NCBI GenBank assembly: GCA_034435375.1
Contig: DAOTXR010000082.1
Coordinates: forward strand, 1-46,712
DNA length: 46,712 bases
Source of the DNA: DAOTXR01 sp034435375
GTDB taxonomy: Bacteria > Chloroflexota > Anaerolineae > Aggregatilineales > UBA3940
Direction of reading: 5' to 3'
Shown: positions 25,587 through 33,880 of the stretch, one piece after another
Position numbering within the stretch: the first letter of the stretch is position 1
Layout of the letters: each line of letters begins with the position of its first letter
The notes under the pieces: generated by a model
Databases searched by the model: none
Told to the model about the DNA's origin: nothing
The model's input: only the letters and a program-made list of their open reading frames with translations
Translations under genes and position numbers: made by a program

Positions 25587-26192
25587 ATGAAGAAGATCAC
25601 CATCCTCGACCGCATCGTGCTACTGGCAATGGTCTTGCTGGCCGCCTACCAGATCGTAGCCGGCATCGACGGGATGGGCGCGCTGGAGGTGTGGGCCTAC
25701 ACCATCGCTTTTGGCGTGCTGGTCGTGGCCGGGCTGCTGTTGATCATCCTGGGCTTCGAGGTGCTCGACAGCCCGGTGGTGGTGGTGATCGCCACGCTCA
25801 TTCCTGTGGGCCTCTCCGCCGGGCTGGTGGCCAGGTTTCTGCCCACCCTCAGCGCGATCTACGTGGCCTTCGCCCTGGTCGGTCTGGCGGCCATTGCCCT
25901 CACGCGCCTGGCCGCGCCGGGCGCGCCCGCCACAGCGGCGCTGGCCATAGTGCACACAGTCGCTGGGCTGGTGATCTTCGTGCTGCCCATTGTCGTGAGC
26001 CTGCGAGGCGATACAGCAGGGTGGTTCGCGCTGGTGGGGGTGGGCGGTGGGCTGATCGGTCTGGGCGGGCTGCTGCTGGCCTTTCTGAAGGCAGGCCGAC
26101 CGATCCTGCCCCGCGAGACGATTCTGGCGGTGTTCCCCGGCCTGCTGCTAATGACGACGGCGGCGTTCGTGGCCGGGTTCATGCTGGGCTGA
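25587..26192 (+). CDS. Membrane protein, paralogue of the gene at 21531
   Basis: 201 aa, about seven helices, starting 3 nt after the ctaB stop. It shares with the 209-aa protein at 21531 the DRIVLLAM-like start, LVVAGLLLIIxGFEVLDSPVVV, the IVHTVAGLVIFVLPI block with one conserved His, and GGGLIGLGGLLLAFLKAG. The two paralogues bracket the cluster and may form a heterodimer or be alternative subunits; this is inference. No named family was recognised. Confidence 0.8.
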   Translation: MKKITILDRIVLLAMVLLAAYQIVAGIDGMGALEVWAYTIAFGVLVVAGLLLIILGFEVLDSPVVVVIATLIPVGLSAGLVARFLPTLSAIYVAFALVGLAAIALTRLAAPGAPATAALAIVHTVAGLVIFVLPIVVSLRGDTAGWFALVGVGGGLIGLGGLLLAFLKAGRPILPRETILAVFPGLLLMTTAAFVAGFMLG

Positions 26193-26238
26193 GAAGGAAC
26201 ACATCGACGGCCCTGTTGTGCAACAAGGAGAACCTTCT

Positions 26239-26940
26239 GTGGCAGAGAAACCCTCAACTTTCGGGCAAGCGCTGCGTGTCATCGCCATTGTCCTGTTCGG
26301 TCTGTGTTCGGCAGTCATGCTGTTGGGCGGCATTGGCACAAGCTGTGTAGCCTGGGCGCCGCTCAACTTCGGCGAGAGGATGGCCGCGCTGGCCTCCATG
26401 CAGTGGCTGTACATCCTGGCATCGATCACGACCACCGGGCTGGGCGTGTTCGGCATCTGGGTCACAGTGGCGCTGGCGCGAGGGAGGCGCTGGTCTTACC
26501 GGGGCGCCCTGGGCATGTTGATCGCCGGGTTGGCGCTGGCCGGGTCGCAGATGATCGCCTCCGAGATGTTACGCGGCAGCTCAGCGCCAAACAACATGCG
26601 CGTCTACATCACGATTTTCACCCTGGCGGTGTTTCTGCTGCTGCGGCTGCCGGGCCTCTGGAACACCCTCGGCGGCTTCACCCAGCCGGGCGGTACGGAT
26701 ACTCCAGGGGCTGCCGCCGGGGCTGCGATAGCTGTCATCGGCCTGGCCATGCTGACGGTCCACCTGTGGGCCGCCTCGACTCATACGCTGGGCGGCGTCA
26801 ACTACGCCGATGTCTGGCATCTGCCGCTGACGATAGGGGGCAGCGCCATCACCCTGATCGGGCTGGTGGTGATCGGCATTTCAGCGCTGGACGTGCCAGC
26901 GGTCCGCCGCTTGGCCCCCGCCGCCGAGCCAGAGATGTAG
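26239..26940 (+). CDS. Six-helix membrane protein closing the cluster
   Basis: 233 aa with about six hydrophobic helices and a polar C-terminal tail. The GTG at 26239 is chosen because AAGGAGA lies 7 nt upstream; a GTG at 26218, also in frame, lacks a site. His residues occur in VHLWAASTHTLGG and VWHLPLTIGG near 174-202. No family was recognised. A strong terminator follows, so this is the last gene of the CRP-linked cluster. Confidence 0.7.
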   Translation: MAEKPSTFGQALRVIAIVLFGLCSAVMLLGGIGTSCVAWAPLNFGERMAALASMQWLYILASITTTGLGVFGIWVTVALARGRRWSYRGALGMLIAGLALAGSQMIASEMLRGSSAPNNMRVYITIFTLAVFLLLRLPGLWNTLGGFTQPGGTDTPGAAAGAAIAVIGLAMLTVHLWAASTHTLGGVNYADVWHLPLTIGGSAITLIGLVVIGISALDVPAVRRLAPAAEPEM

Positions 26941-26967
26941 ACCTTTTGACCCTCCGTTGGATTTTCG

Positions 26968-26997
26968 AGCCGGCGTGCGACGAGCGCGCCGGCTTTT
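26968..26997 (+). terminator. Rho-independent terminator of the CRP-linked cluster
   Basis: An 8-bp perfect stem (26968-26975 with 26987-26994), an 11-nt loop and then TTTTCT. It lies 28 bp after the last gene of the cluster. Confidence 0.85.
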
Positions 26998-27168
26998 CTG
27001 TCGGCGTTGCCTATAGCTTCTGCGTCCCCGGTCCCTCTGTCGGGCGTGCGGAGGAGACCCGCCGTCTCACAGATCGTGACAAATGACACTACAGGACAAC
27101 CCGCCATCTGCTTATGCTGAGACTAATGCGACATGTGTAGCGAAGCGACCCTTCAGGAGGCAATGGAC

Positions 27169-29568
27169 ATGGCCGTGAGCTGTGAAGTGATCGCCCCCGC
27201 CCAGGTGTGGTCGGCAGCAGACACGCTTTCCCCGCGCATCAGACGCCTGCGCGACCAGTTCTGGTCTTTCTATGAGCGCGAGTACACCAACGAGGTGCGA
27301 GCCTACACCACCGGTACGCCCTGGGATGTCGTCTACTCCATCTGGAGCTGGACCAACGTGCCGGAGGTAGCTTTGTTCCAGCAGGGCTTTCGCAGCTACC
27401 TGCTGGCCGGAGCCACGTCGGTGGACCTGCCAGCAGGCTTTTGGAAAGAGCCAATCGTGGTGCGGCAGGCGATCTTCTTCCGTGAGGTGGCGCGGGCCTA
27501 CCTGCCCGTCCAGATCCTCGAAGGCGAGTTGATCGTAGGCTCGCACTTCAACACAGCCCTCTCGCGCTGCCTGACTCGCCGCGAGGCCCGCCAGCGCGAC
27601 CGGCAGGAGCGCGCCTTCCTGAAAGAATGGAACGTCCTCAACAGCGTCGGGGTGGGAAACTGCGGCGCAGTGCCCGGCCATCTGGTGCCCAACTATCCCA
27701 AAGCGCTGCGCCTGGGCTGGAAGGGCCTCCAGGAGGAAGCGCAGGCTGTGGCCGATGACCCGTCCAGCACCCGCGAGCAGCGCGACCTGGCCCGCGCCAT
27801 CGCCATCAGCGCCGAGGCGGTGCGCCTGCTCATGGATCGCTACGCGGCAGAGGCCGACCGCCTGGCCGCAGCCGAAGCCGATCCCGTCCGCCGCGCCGAG
27901 CTGGAGGAGGTGGCGCGCATCGCCCGCAAAGTGCCCTGGCTGCCGCCGGAGACTTTCCCGGAGGCGCTTCAGGCGCTGTGGACTACCCATATGCTGGTCA
28001 TGGCTGCTGAGAGCTATCCAGGGCCAGGGGTGTCGCCAGGGCGTGTGGATCAGTACCTCTACCCTTACTATCAGGCTGACCTGGCCGCAGGCCGCCTGAC
28101 GCGCGATCAGGCCAAAGAGTGGCTGGAGTGCTGGTGGATCAAGCACAACTACGTCTATGACTACCAGGGCTGGACCGGCACCAACCAGGGCATCAACTCC
28201 TCGTTTGGGCAGTTGATCACGCTGGGCGGCATGAACGCCGATGGCAGCGACGCCTCCAACGAGCTGACGTACCTGATGCTGGACGTGATCGAGGAGATCA
28301 ACCTGCTGGAGCCTAAGCCCAACATCCGCCTCCATGCCCACACCCCCGATGGCCTGCTGGAGCGTGTGGTCGAGGTCCTGGCCAAAACCCAGGGGTCGCC
28401 TTTCCTGCTCAACTTCGATGAGGCGTCTATCGCCGGGCTGCGCTGGCAGGGTCTGCCAGAGGAAATGCTGTGGGACTACGCGCCGGTGGGCTGTCTGGAG
28501 AACACCCTCCAGGGCTGCGACCGCTCCGGCACGGTGGATGTGAATTTGAACCTGGCCAAAGCCGTTGAGCTGGCGCTCAACGATGGACGCGATATGGCAA
28601 CCGGCCAGCAAATCGGGCCGCGCACCGGCGACCCGCTGACTTTCACCTCTTACAGCCAGTTCTATGAGGCATTTCAGGCCCAGCTCGGCCATTTGGTAGA
28701 CTGGATCATCCGTGTGAACAACATGGCCGACGCCGGACGCGCCCGCTGGGAGCCATGCGCCTACCTGAGCGCGCTGGTCGATGGCTGCCTGGAGAGCGGT
28801 CGGGACAGCGCCGCAGGCGGCGCACGCTACAACTTCCTGACGGTCGAGGGCGTGGCGCTGGCGACCACCGCTGACAGCCTGAGCGCGATCAAGAAGCTGG
28901 TGTACGAGGATCGCCAGGTGGAGATGGGGCAGCTCGTGGAGGCTCTGCGAGCCAACTTTGAGGGGTATGAGAGTCTGCGCCAGACACTGATCAACAAGGC
29001 CCCCAAATATGGCAACGACGACCCCTATAGCGACGAGATCGCCCGCGAGGTCAGCCGCTTCTGGACGGAGCGGGCTTTTGGGCATGTCTCGCCCACCGGC
29101 AAGCGCTACCGGGGAGGTTATCTGTCGTGGAACTACTGGATCGCCTATGCCCCCACCACCGCGGCCACGCCCGACGGTCGTCGGCGGGGACAGTACCTCT
29201 CCAACGCGGTATGCCCGGTCAATGGCGCTGATCGCAAAGGCCCTACCTCGGTGATCAAGAGTGTGGGCCACCTGGGGCTGGAGTCAGCGCCTAATGGAGC
29301 CAGCCACACCATGGGCTTCAGCCCTAGCCTGATGCGCAGCCCGGAGCAACGGCAGAAATTGATGGCCCTGCTGCGAGCCTACGGCAAAGTTGGTGGGACG
29401 TGTCTCCAGATCAACGTGATCGACGCCGACACGCTGCGCGAGGCGCAGAAACATCCCGACGAATACCGCAACCTGCTGGTGCGGGTGACGGGCTACAACG
29501 CCTACTTTGTTGGGTTGGGCAAAGAGATTCAGGACGAGATCATCGCCCGTGAGAGTCATCGACTGTAG
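27169..29568 (+). CDS. Glycyl radical enzyme (PFL/diol-dehydratase superfamily), substrate unknown
   Basis: 799 aa oxygen-sensitive radical enzyme. The thiyl-radical Cys is C442 in PVGCLEN, where the Glu after GC-Leu is the general base of dehydratase and decarboxylase types, not pyruvate formate-lyase (which has adjacent CC). The glycyl radical site is G775 in RVTGYNAYF, followed by the usual EIIARESH end. The GCLENTLQG motif does not let me choose between diol dehydratase, arylacetate decarboxylase, C-S lyase or another class. AGGAGG lies 8 nt from the ATG at 27169; the in-frame ATGs at 27133 and 27163 are worse placed. The activase gene starts 3 nt after its stop. Confidence 0.92.
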   Translation: MAVSCEVIAPAQVWSAADTLSPRIRRLRDQFWSFYEREYTNEVRAYTTGTPWDVVYSIWSWTNVPEVALFQQGFRSYLLAGATSVDLPAGFWKEPIVVRQAIFFREVARAYLPVQILEGELIVGSHFNTALSRCLTRREARQRDRQERAFLKEWNVLNSVGVGNCGAVPGHLVPNYPKALRLGWKGLQEEAQAVADDPSSTREQRDLARAIAISAEAVRLLMDRYAAEADRLAAAEADPVRRAELEEVARIARKVPWLPPETFPEALQALWTTHMLVMAAESYPGPGVSPGRVDQYLYPYYQADLAAGRLTRDQAKEWLECWWIKHNYVYDYQGWTGTNQGINSSFGQLITLGGMNADGSDASNELTYLMLDVIEEINLLEPKPNIRLHAHTPDGLLERVVEVLAKTQGSPFLLNFDEASIAGLRWQGLPEEMLWDYAPVGCLENTLQGCDRSGTVDVNLNLAKAVELALNDGRDMATGQQIGPRTGDPLTFTSYSQFYEAFQAQLGHLVDWIIRVNNMADAGRARWEPCAYLSALVDGCLESGRDSAAGGARYNFLTVEGVALATTADSLSAIKKLVYEDRQVEMGQLVEALRANFEGYESLRQTLINKAPKYGNDDPYSDEIAREVSRFWTERAFGHVSPTGKRYRGGYLSWNYWIAYAPTTAATPDGRRRGQYLSNAVCPVNGADRKGPTSVIKSVGHLGLESAPNGASHTMGFSPSLMRSPEQRQKLMALLRAYGKVGGTCLQINVIDADTLREAQKHPDEYRNLLVRVTGYNAYFVGLGKEIQDEIIARESHRL

Positions 29569-29571
29569 ACC

Positions 29572-30561
29572 ATGAGCGATTTAACCTCATCGGTGGAGAC
29601 GTGGGGCGCGGCACACCCCAGCGCCGCGTCCTCGTCCCTCACCGCCATCACCTTCAATATCCAGCAGTTCAGCACTGAGGACGGCCCCGGCATCCGCACC
29701 ACCGTCTTTATGAAAGGCTGCCCGCTGCGCTGCGCCTGGTGCCACAATCCGGAGGGCATGCGCGCCGAGCCTGATCTCATGTGGTACGACGTGCGCTGTA
29801 TGGGAGCGCGGGAATGTCTGCGCGTGTGCCCGGCCCAGGCCCTGACCCTGACGCCCCATGGGATGCAGATCGACCGACAGCGCTGCACAATGTGCGGTGA
29901 ATGCGCCTCTGCCTGCCCTGCCGCCGCGCTGGAAGTGATCGGCAAACGCTGGTCTTCCACCGACCTGCTGGCCGAGGTGCTGAAAGACAAAGTCTTCTAC
30001 GAGACCTCCGGCGGCGGCGTGACGTTCAGCGGCGGCGAGCCGATGATGCAGGCCGACTTTCTGGCCGAAGTGTTGCCCCGCTGCAAGCAGGACGGGCTAC
30101 ACGTGGCGCTCGACACGTGCGGCGCGGTGGCCTGGAGCCGCTACGAGCGCGTGCTGCCCTGGGTAGACTTGGTGCTTCTCGACCTCAAGCTCATGGACTC
30201 TGAACGCCATCGGGCAGCGACCGGCGTGCTCAATGCGCCGATTCTGGACAACGCCCGCCGGATCGCGGCGCGGGGCGTCCCGATGTGGGTCCGCACCCCC
30301 ATTATCCCCGGCTACACCGACGACGCCGAGAACATCCGCGCCATTGGCCATTTCATCCGCGAGGCGCTGCCGACCGTCGAGCGGTGGGACCTGCTGGCCT
30401 ACACCAACCTGGGGCGGCCCAAGTACCATCGCCTAGACCTGCCCTATGCCCTGGAAGACGCACTGCTGCTCAGCCACGACCAGATGGAAACAGTGTGGCA
30501 GATGGCCGTCGAGATCGTGCCGTCGGCCCAGTGGTCAGGGGCCACGCGGAGCGCACGGTAA
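29572..30561 (+). CDS. Glycyl radical enzyme activating enzyme (radical SAM)
   Basis: 329 aa. It generates the glycyl radical on the preceding enzyme by reductive cleavage of S-adenosylmethionine. The radical SAM cluster is C50, C54 and C57 in GCPLRCAWC. Two ferredoxin-like 4Fe-4S inserts follow (CMGARECLRVCP and CTMCGECASACP), as in activases of dehydratase-type glycyl radical enzymes but not of pyruvate formate-lyase. FSGGEPMMQ is the SAM-contact motif. Adjacent to its substrate gene with a 3-nt gap, so the two form an operon. Confidence 0.95.
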   Translation: MSDLTSSVETWGAAHPSAASSSLTAITFNIQQFSTEDGPGIRTTVFMKGCPLRCAWCHNPEGMRAEPDLMWYDVRCMGARECLRVCPAQALTLTPHGMQIDRQRCTMCGECASACPAAALEVIGKRWSSTDLLAEVLKDKVFYETSGGGVTFSGGEPMMQADFLAEVLPRCKQDGLHVALDTCGAVAWSRYERVLPWVDLVLLDLKLMDSERHRAATGVLNAPILDNARRIAARGVPMWVRTPIIPGYTDDAENIRAIGHFIREALPTVERWDLLAYTNLGRPKYHRLDLPYALEDALLLSHDQMETVWQMAVEIVPSAQWSGATRSAR

Positions 30562-30677
30562 GCCGACAAGCTCGCCACAGAAGTCCGTTCCGTGCGTCAC
30601 TTTCCACATCGTAGCCTGTTTTATCACTCAGATCGGCGCCGATCCTTGCGATATACAGCATCCCTCATCCCTCTGGC

Positions 30678-30705
30678 TTGCTCATCTCAGCAATGCGATT
30701 ATACT
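30678..30705 (+). promoter_or_regulatory. Promoter of the squalene/phytoene synthase-like gene
   Basis: TTGCTC, a 16-bp spacer and TATACT, 57 bp upstream of the GTG start. It separates this gene from the glycyl radical operon. Confidence 0.6.
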
Positions 30706-30761
30706 GTTGCGCGGCTGTGATGTGCTGGAAAAGCTGTTAACCCGATCGAGGAGCCTTGTCT

Positions 30762-31766
30762 GTGGAAGACCGAACATCCCCTTCCCCCTTCGACCCCCGC
30801 GGCCTGCTGCGACTGGTCAGCCGCACCTTTGCCCTCTCCATCGAACAGCTGCCTGCCCTGATGCGCGAAACCACGATGCTGGCTTACCTTGCCTTCCGCG
30901 TCTCGGACTTTCTTGAAGACAACCTGACGATGCCCGCCGAGCGTAAGGTTGAGCTGTTGCACTTGTGGGTGGATGTGCTCGATGGCAGGATAGACGCTCA
31001 AGAATTGACGGCCCGGCTCCACGATGTCGATCCGCGCGATCCTGAGGCGCAGGTTGCCCAACATGCAGACCAGGTGCTGGCCTACATCCGGCGGCTGCCC
31101 CCTGCCCTTCAGGAGTTCATCTTGCACGAAGCCCGTGAGTCGGCGCTGGGCATGGCCCGTTGGCAGGTCCGTGGCTCGCTTGTGTTGGACGAGGACGACC
31201 TGGACGACTACATGTTCGAGGTGGCCGGGCGTGTGGGCCTGATGTTGACACACATCTTCGCCTGGCATTACGCGCCGTTCCGCAAATTGCTGGACGATCT
31301 GCTGCCGCTGGCCCGCGAGTTTGGGTTGGCGCTGCAAACCGTCAACGTGATCCGCGGACTACGCAAGGACTATGAGCGCGGCTGGATCTATGTCCCGCAG
31401 AGCTTTTGCGCCGAGGTCGGCCTCAATCCGCCCGACCTGTTCGACCCACAGCATCTGGACCAGGCCATGCGAGTGATCGACCGGCTGTCCGACAAGGCTG
31501 AACGGCACCTGCGGCGCGGCCTGGAGTTCGTCAAGCGCATCCCACGTCGCTTCCACCGCGTGCGACTGGCCGCCATGTGGCCACTCTTTTTTGCCGTGCG
31601 CACGCTGGCCATCAGCCGGGGCAACTGCGCCGTCCTGGCTGCCGAAGCCAAGATCACGCGCGAGGAGGTGCGGCAGATCGTGTTGGACACCCAGGCCATG
31701 GGCTGGTCCAATCGCTGGTTAGACTTCTACTACGAGAAGCTCAGCTCGGTTGAAGTTAAGGGGTGA
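30762..31766 (+). CDS. Squalene/phytoene synthase family protein with altered second Asp motif
   Basis: 334 aa head-to-head prenyl synthase fold, closest in style to squalene synthases. SRTFALSIEQLP and the first Asp-rich motif DFLED (D49-D53) are intact. YMFEVAGRVGLML matches the conserved central helix. The second motif, normally NxxRDxxxD, reads NVIRGLRKD with G199 in place of the first Asp while D203 is kept, so metal-diphosphate binding may be weakened. GTG at 30762 follows GAGGAG with 8-nt spacing. The product could be squalene, phytoene or neither. Confidence 0.85.
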   Translation: MEDRTSPSPFDPRGLLRLVSRTFALSIEQLPALMRETTMLAYLAFRVSDFLEDNLTMPAERKVELLHLWVDVLDGRIDAQELTARLHDVDPRDPEAQVAQHADQVLAYIRRLPPALQEFILHEARESALGMARWQVRGSLVLDEDDLDDYMFEVAGRVGLMLTHIFAWHYAPFRKLLDDLLPLAREFGLALQTVNVIRGLRKDYERGWIYVPQSFCAEVGLNPPDLFDPQHLDQAMRVIDRLSDKAERHLRRGLEFVKRIPRRFHRVRLAAMWPLFFAVRTLAISRGNCAVLAAEAKITREEVRQIVLDTQAMGWSNRWLDFYYEKLSSVEVKG

Positions 31767-31885
31767 GGCCCTCGCAGGCAACAACGGCAATAGCTCGCCC
31801 GGTCAGGCAGGCTGCGTTATAGTAGGATGAGCACTGCCTCGCCTTGCGGTGTTGCTGATCCTGCTAGCTGGGGAGTCTCACACCA

Positions 31886-33016
31886 ATGAAGAGCAAATTT
31901 AACCGTGTGTCCGTGATCCTGGCTCTGCTGCTGGCGCTGGCCGGGTGCAATCTGGCCCTGACGCCGGTTCCTACGCCCACGCCGACCGTCACCTTGACGC
32001 CCTCGGCCACGCCTGACGTATATGCCACCTCTGCCGCCCGGACGCTGGCGGCCATCGCCGGGGCGGGCACTGAATCGGTTGAGACGCTGGTCGCCATGCA
32101 AGGGACAGCCACTGCCAGGGCTAGCTTCACCCCCAGCGTCACGCCGCTGCCGGCGACCAACACCCCGACTCCCACGGGCACGCCCACCGCTACCGTCACG
32201 CTCACTTTCACCCCGCTGCCGACCGGGGGCACGCTGCCGCCCACGCCGCAGAACTCTGAACTCATCCGCGCCTTCACCGCTACTCCGACCGAGATCGACC
32301 CTGGCGACACGATCACCTTGAACTGGTCCACCAGCGGCGAGCGGGTGACGATGTACACCATCCAGCCTGGCGGTTCGCTCGGCGACATGGTGGACAACCT
32401 GCCTGCCAGCGGATCGCGCAGCGTGACGACCAGCTCGACGGTGCGCAATGTGGTGATCTATGCACTGTACGTCACGCGCGGCGACAAGACCGAGAGCGCC
32501 ACAGTGACCATCGCTGTGCGCTGCCCCGACCGCTGGTTCTTTCCCAACCCGCCTGATCTCGGATCGGGGGCCTGCCCGCAATCGTCAGCGGTGGTGACGG
32601 CTGCCGCCGCCGAACGCTTCGAGGGTGGGATGATGATCTGGCTGGGATCGCTGGCGCGCATTTATGTGCTGTTCAACGATACGACCGTCTACACGACGGC
32701 CTACAGCGTCTTCAGCGATCCCTGGCAACCCGGGATGCCAGAGAGCGATCCGTCCATTGTGCCGCCGCCGGGCCTGTACCAGCCGGTGCGCGGCTTCGGC
32801 ATGATCTGGCGGGGCGTTGTGTCTTCCTCGACCCCCATCCGCGAGCGGCTGGGCTGGGCCCGCGAGCCGGAGGTTGGCTACGAGGCGGCCTTCCAGTGCG
32901 ACTCAGCGCCCAAGTACAACACGTGCTTCGTGCGCGGCCCCTCCGGGGAGATCATCGTGCTGAAGCCAGAAGGATCGGGCTGGTATGTGTGGCAGGGTGT
33001 GCCATCCAGCCCATGA
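31886..33016 (+). CDS. Lipoprotein with Pro-Thr linker and Ig-like domain, unknown function
   Basis: 376 aa. Lipoprotein signal ending LLALAGC, then about 100 residues rich in Pro and Thr, a beta-rich Ig-like segment (about 125-210, ITLNWSTSGERVTMYTI) and a C-terminal domain of about 165 residues with scattered Trp and Tyr and four Cys (in RCPDRW, GACPQ, FQCD, NTCF) that may form disulfides outside the cell. TATAGT at 31818-31823 may be the -10. The linker style matches the WD40 lipoprotein in this window. No known family was recognised for the C-terminal part. Confidence 0.8.
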   Translation: MKSKFNRVSVILALLLALAGCNLALTPVPTPTPTVTLTPSATPDVYATSAARTLAAIAGAGTESVETLVAMQGTATARASFTPSVTPLPATNTPTPTGTPTATVTLTFTPLPTGGTLPPTPQNSELIRAFTATPTEIDPGDTITLNWSTSGERVTMYTIQPGGSLGDMVDNLPASGSRSVTTSSTVRNVVIYALYVTRGDKTESATVTIAVRCPDRWFFPNPPDLGSGACPQSSAVVTAAAAERFEGGMMIWLGSLARIYVLFNDTTVYTTAYSVFSDPWQPGMPESDPSIVPPPGLYQPVRGFGMIWRGVVSSSTPIRERLGWAREPEVGYEAAFQCDSAPKYNTCFVRGPSGEIIVLKPEGSGWYVWQGVPSSP

Positions 33017-33174
33017 CCCTGCGGCCAAGACTGCGGGTTGTCTTACCGTGGCATGGCCCGGCCCTGAACGGAAGCCCCGATCAGGTTGGAAATAGGCGCG
33101 GCCAGAGGATCAGGGCTGCGTTCCGGCTCGCCTTCCACGCCAAACGCTATGAACGCTACGCTAAGGAAAACACC

Positions 33175-33822
33175 ATGGCACCAACCGAGGCCGCAGACGG
33201 TCCTGAGACTGTCTATTGCACTGTGCATCCCACCGTCGAGACGACGCTGCACTGCAACAAGTGTGGCCGTCCTATGTGCGTCAGATGCGCCGTCCGCACG
33301 CCGGTCGGCTACCGCTGCAAGGAATGTGTGCGCGGCCAGCAGGCCGTATTTTACAACGCCAACCGCTTCGATCCGCTGATTCAGCTTGCCGTCAGCTTTC
33401 CCCTGAGCGCGATCACCGCAGCCCTGGCAGGCATGTTCGGTGGGTTCTATCTGTGGTTCATCGCCATCCCGGCCAGCTCGTTTGCGGGCTTTTTCATTGC
33501 CGATCTAGCCCACCGGGCCGTCGGCAAACGGCGTGGCCGATACTCATGGCTGATCGTAGCAGCAGGGATGGTGGCAGGCGCGGTGACCGTGGCGCTGATC
33601 CCAGCCCTGTTCTACGGGCTGCTGTTGGCGACCCTGCCAACCGCTCCCGTCGATGCCTATGCGGAGGACTACGTCCCCTATTCGCCGTTGATGCTCGCCC
33701 TGCTGGGATCGGGCTTCTCGTCGATTGGATGGTGGATCTACGTTGTAGTGGGCACGGCTTCGGCCATTGGGCGGCTGCGCATGGGCAGGGTCCGGTTTGG
33801 CGGGCTGGATCGATTGTTCTAA
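33175..33822 (+). CDS. B-box-like zinc-finger membrane protein
   Basis: 215 aa. The N-terminal 45 residues hold a zinc-finger pattern resembling B-box fingers: CTVHP, CNKCGRPMCVRC and CKEC. About four membrane helices follow. Proteins of this layout are common in Chloroflexota and Actinobacteria, function unknown. Start at 33175 after AAGGAAA; the open frame extends upstream to 32896 but there overlaps the preceding lipoprotein gene and shows no ribosome binding site. Confidence 0.82.
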   Translation: MAPTEAADGPETVYCTVHPTVETTLHCNKCGRPMCVRCAVRTPVGYRCKECVRGQQAVFYNANRFDPLIQLAVSFPLSAITAALAGMFGGFYLWFIAIPASSFAGFFIADLAHRAVGKRRGRYSWLIVAAGMVAGAVTVALIPALFYGLLLATLPTAPVDAYAEDYVPYSPLMLALLGSGFSSIGWWIYVVVGTASAIGRLRMGRVRFGGLDRLF

Positions 33823-33845
33823 CCCAGGGGCGTCGTCAAAACACA

Positions 33846-33868
33846 AGGGCGACGCGCTGCGTCGCCCT
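33846..33868. terminator. Bidirectional terminator hairpin
   Basis: A perfect 10-bp stem with a 3-nt loop lies between the convergent zinc-finger and protein kinase genes. No long U tract is present on either side. Confidence 0.7.
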
Positions 33869-33880
33869 CTCATAGCATTA

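Noticed and set aside
21531..26940. Integrated element or prophage
   Set aside because: No integrase, attachment-site repeat, tRNA junction or phage gene; base composition looks like the neighbours.
27112..29271. Minus-strand open frame of 719 codons opposite the glycyl radical enzyme gene
   Set aside because: The opposite strand encodes a clear conserved enzyme; the antisense product is compositionally biased (His, Gln, Gly rich) without recognisable domains.
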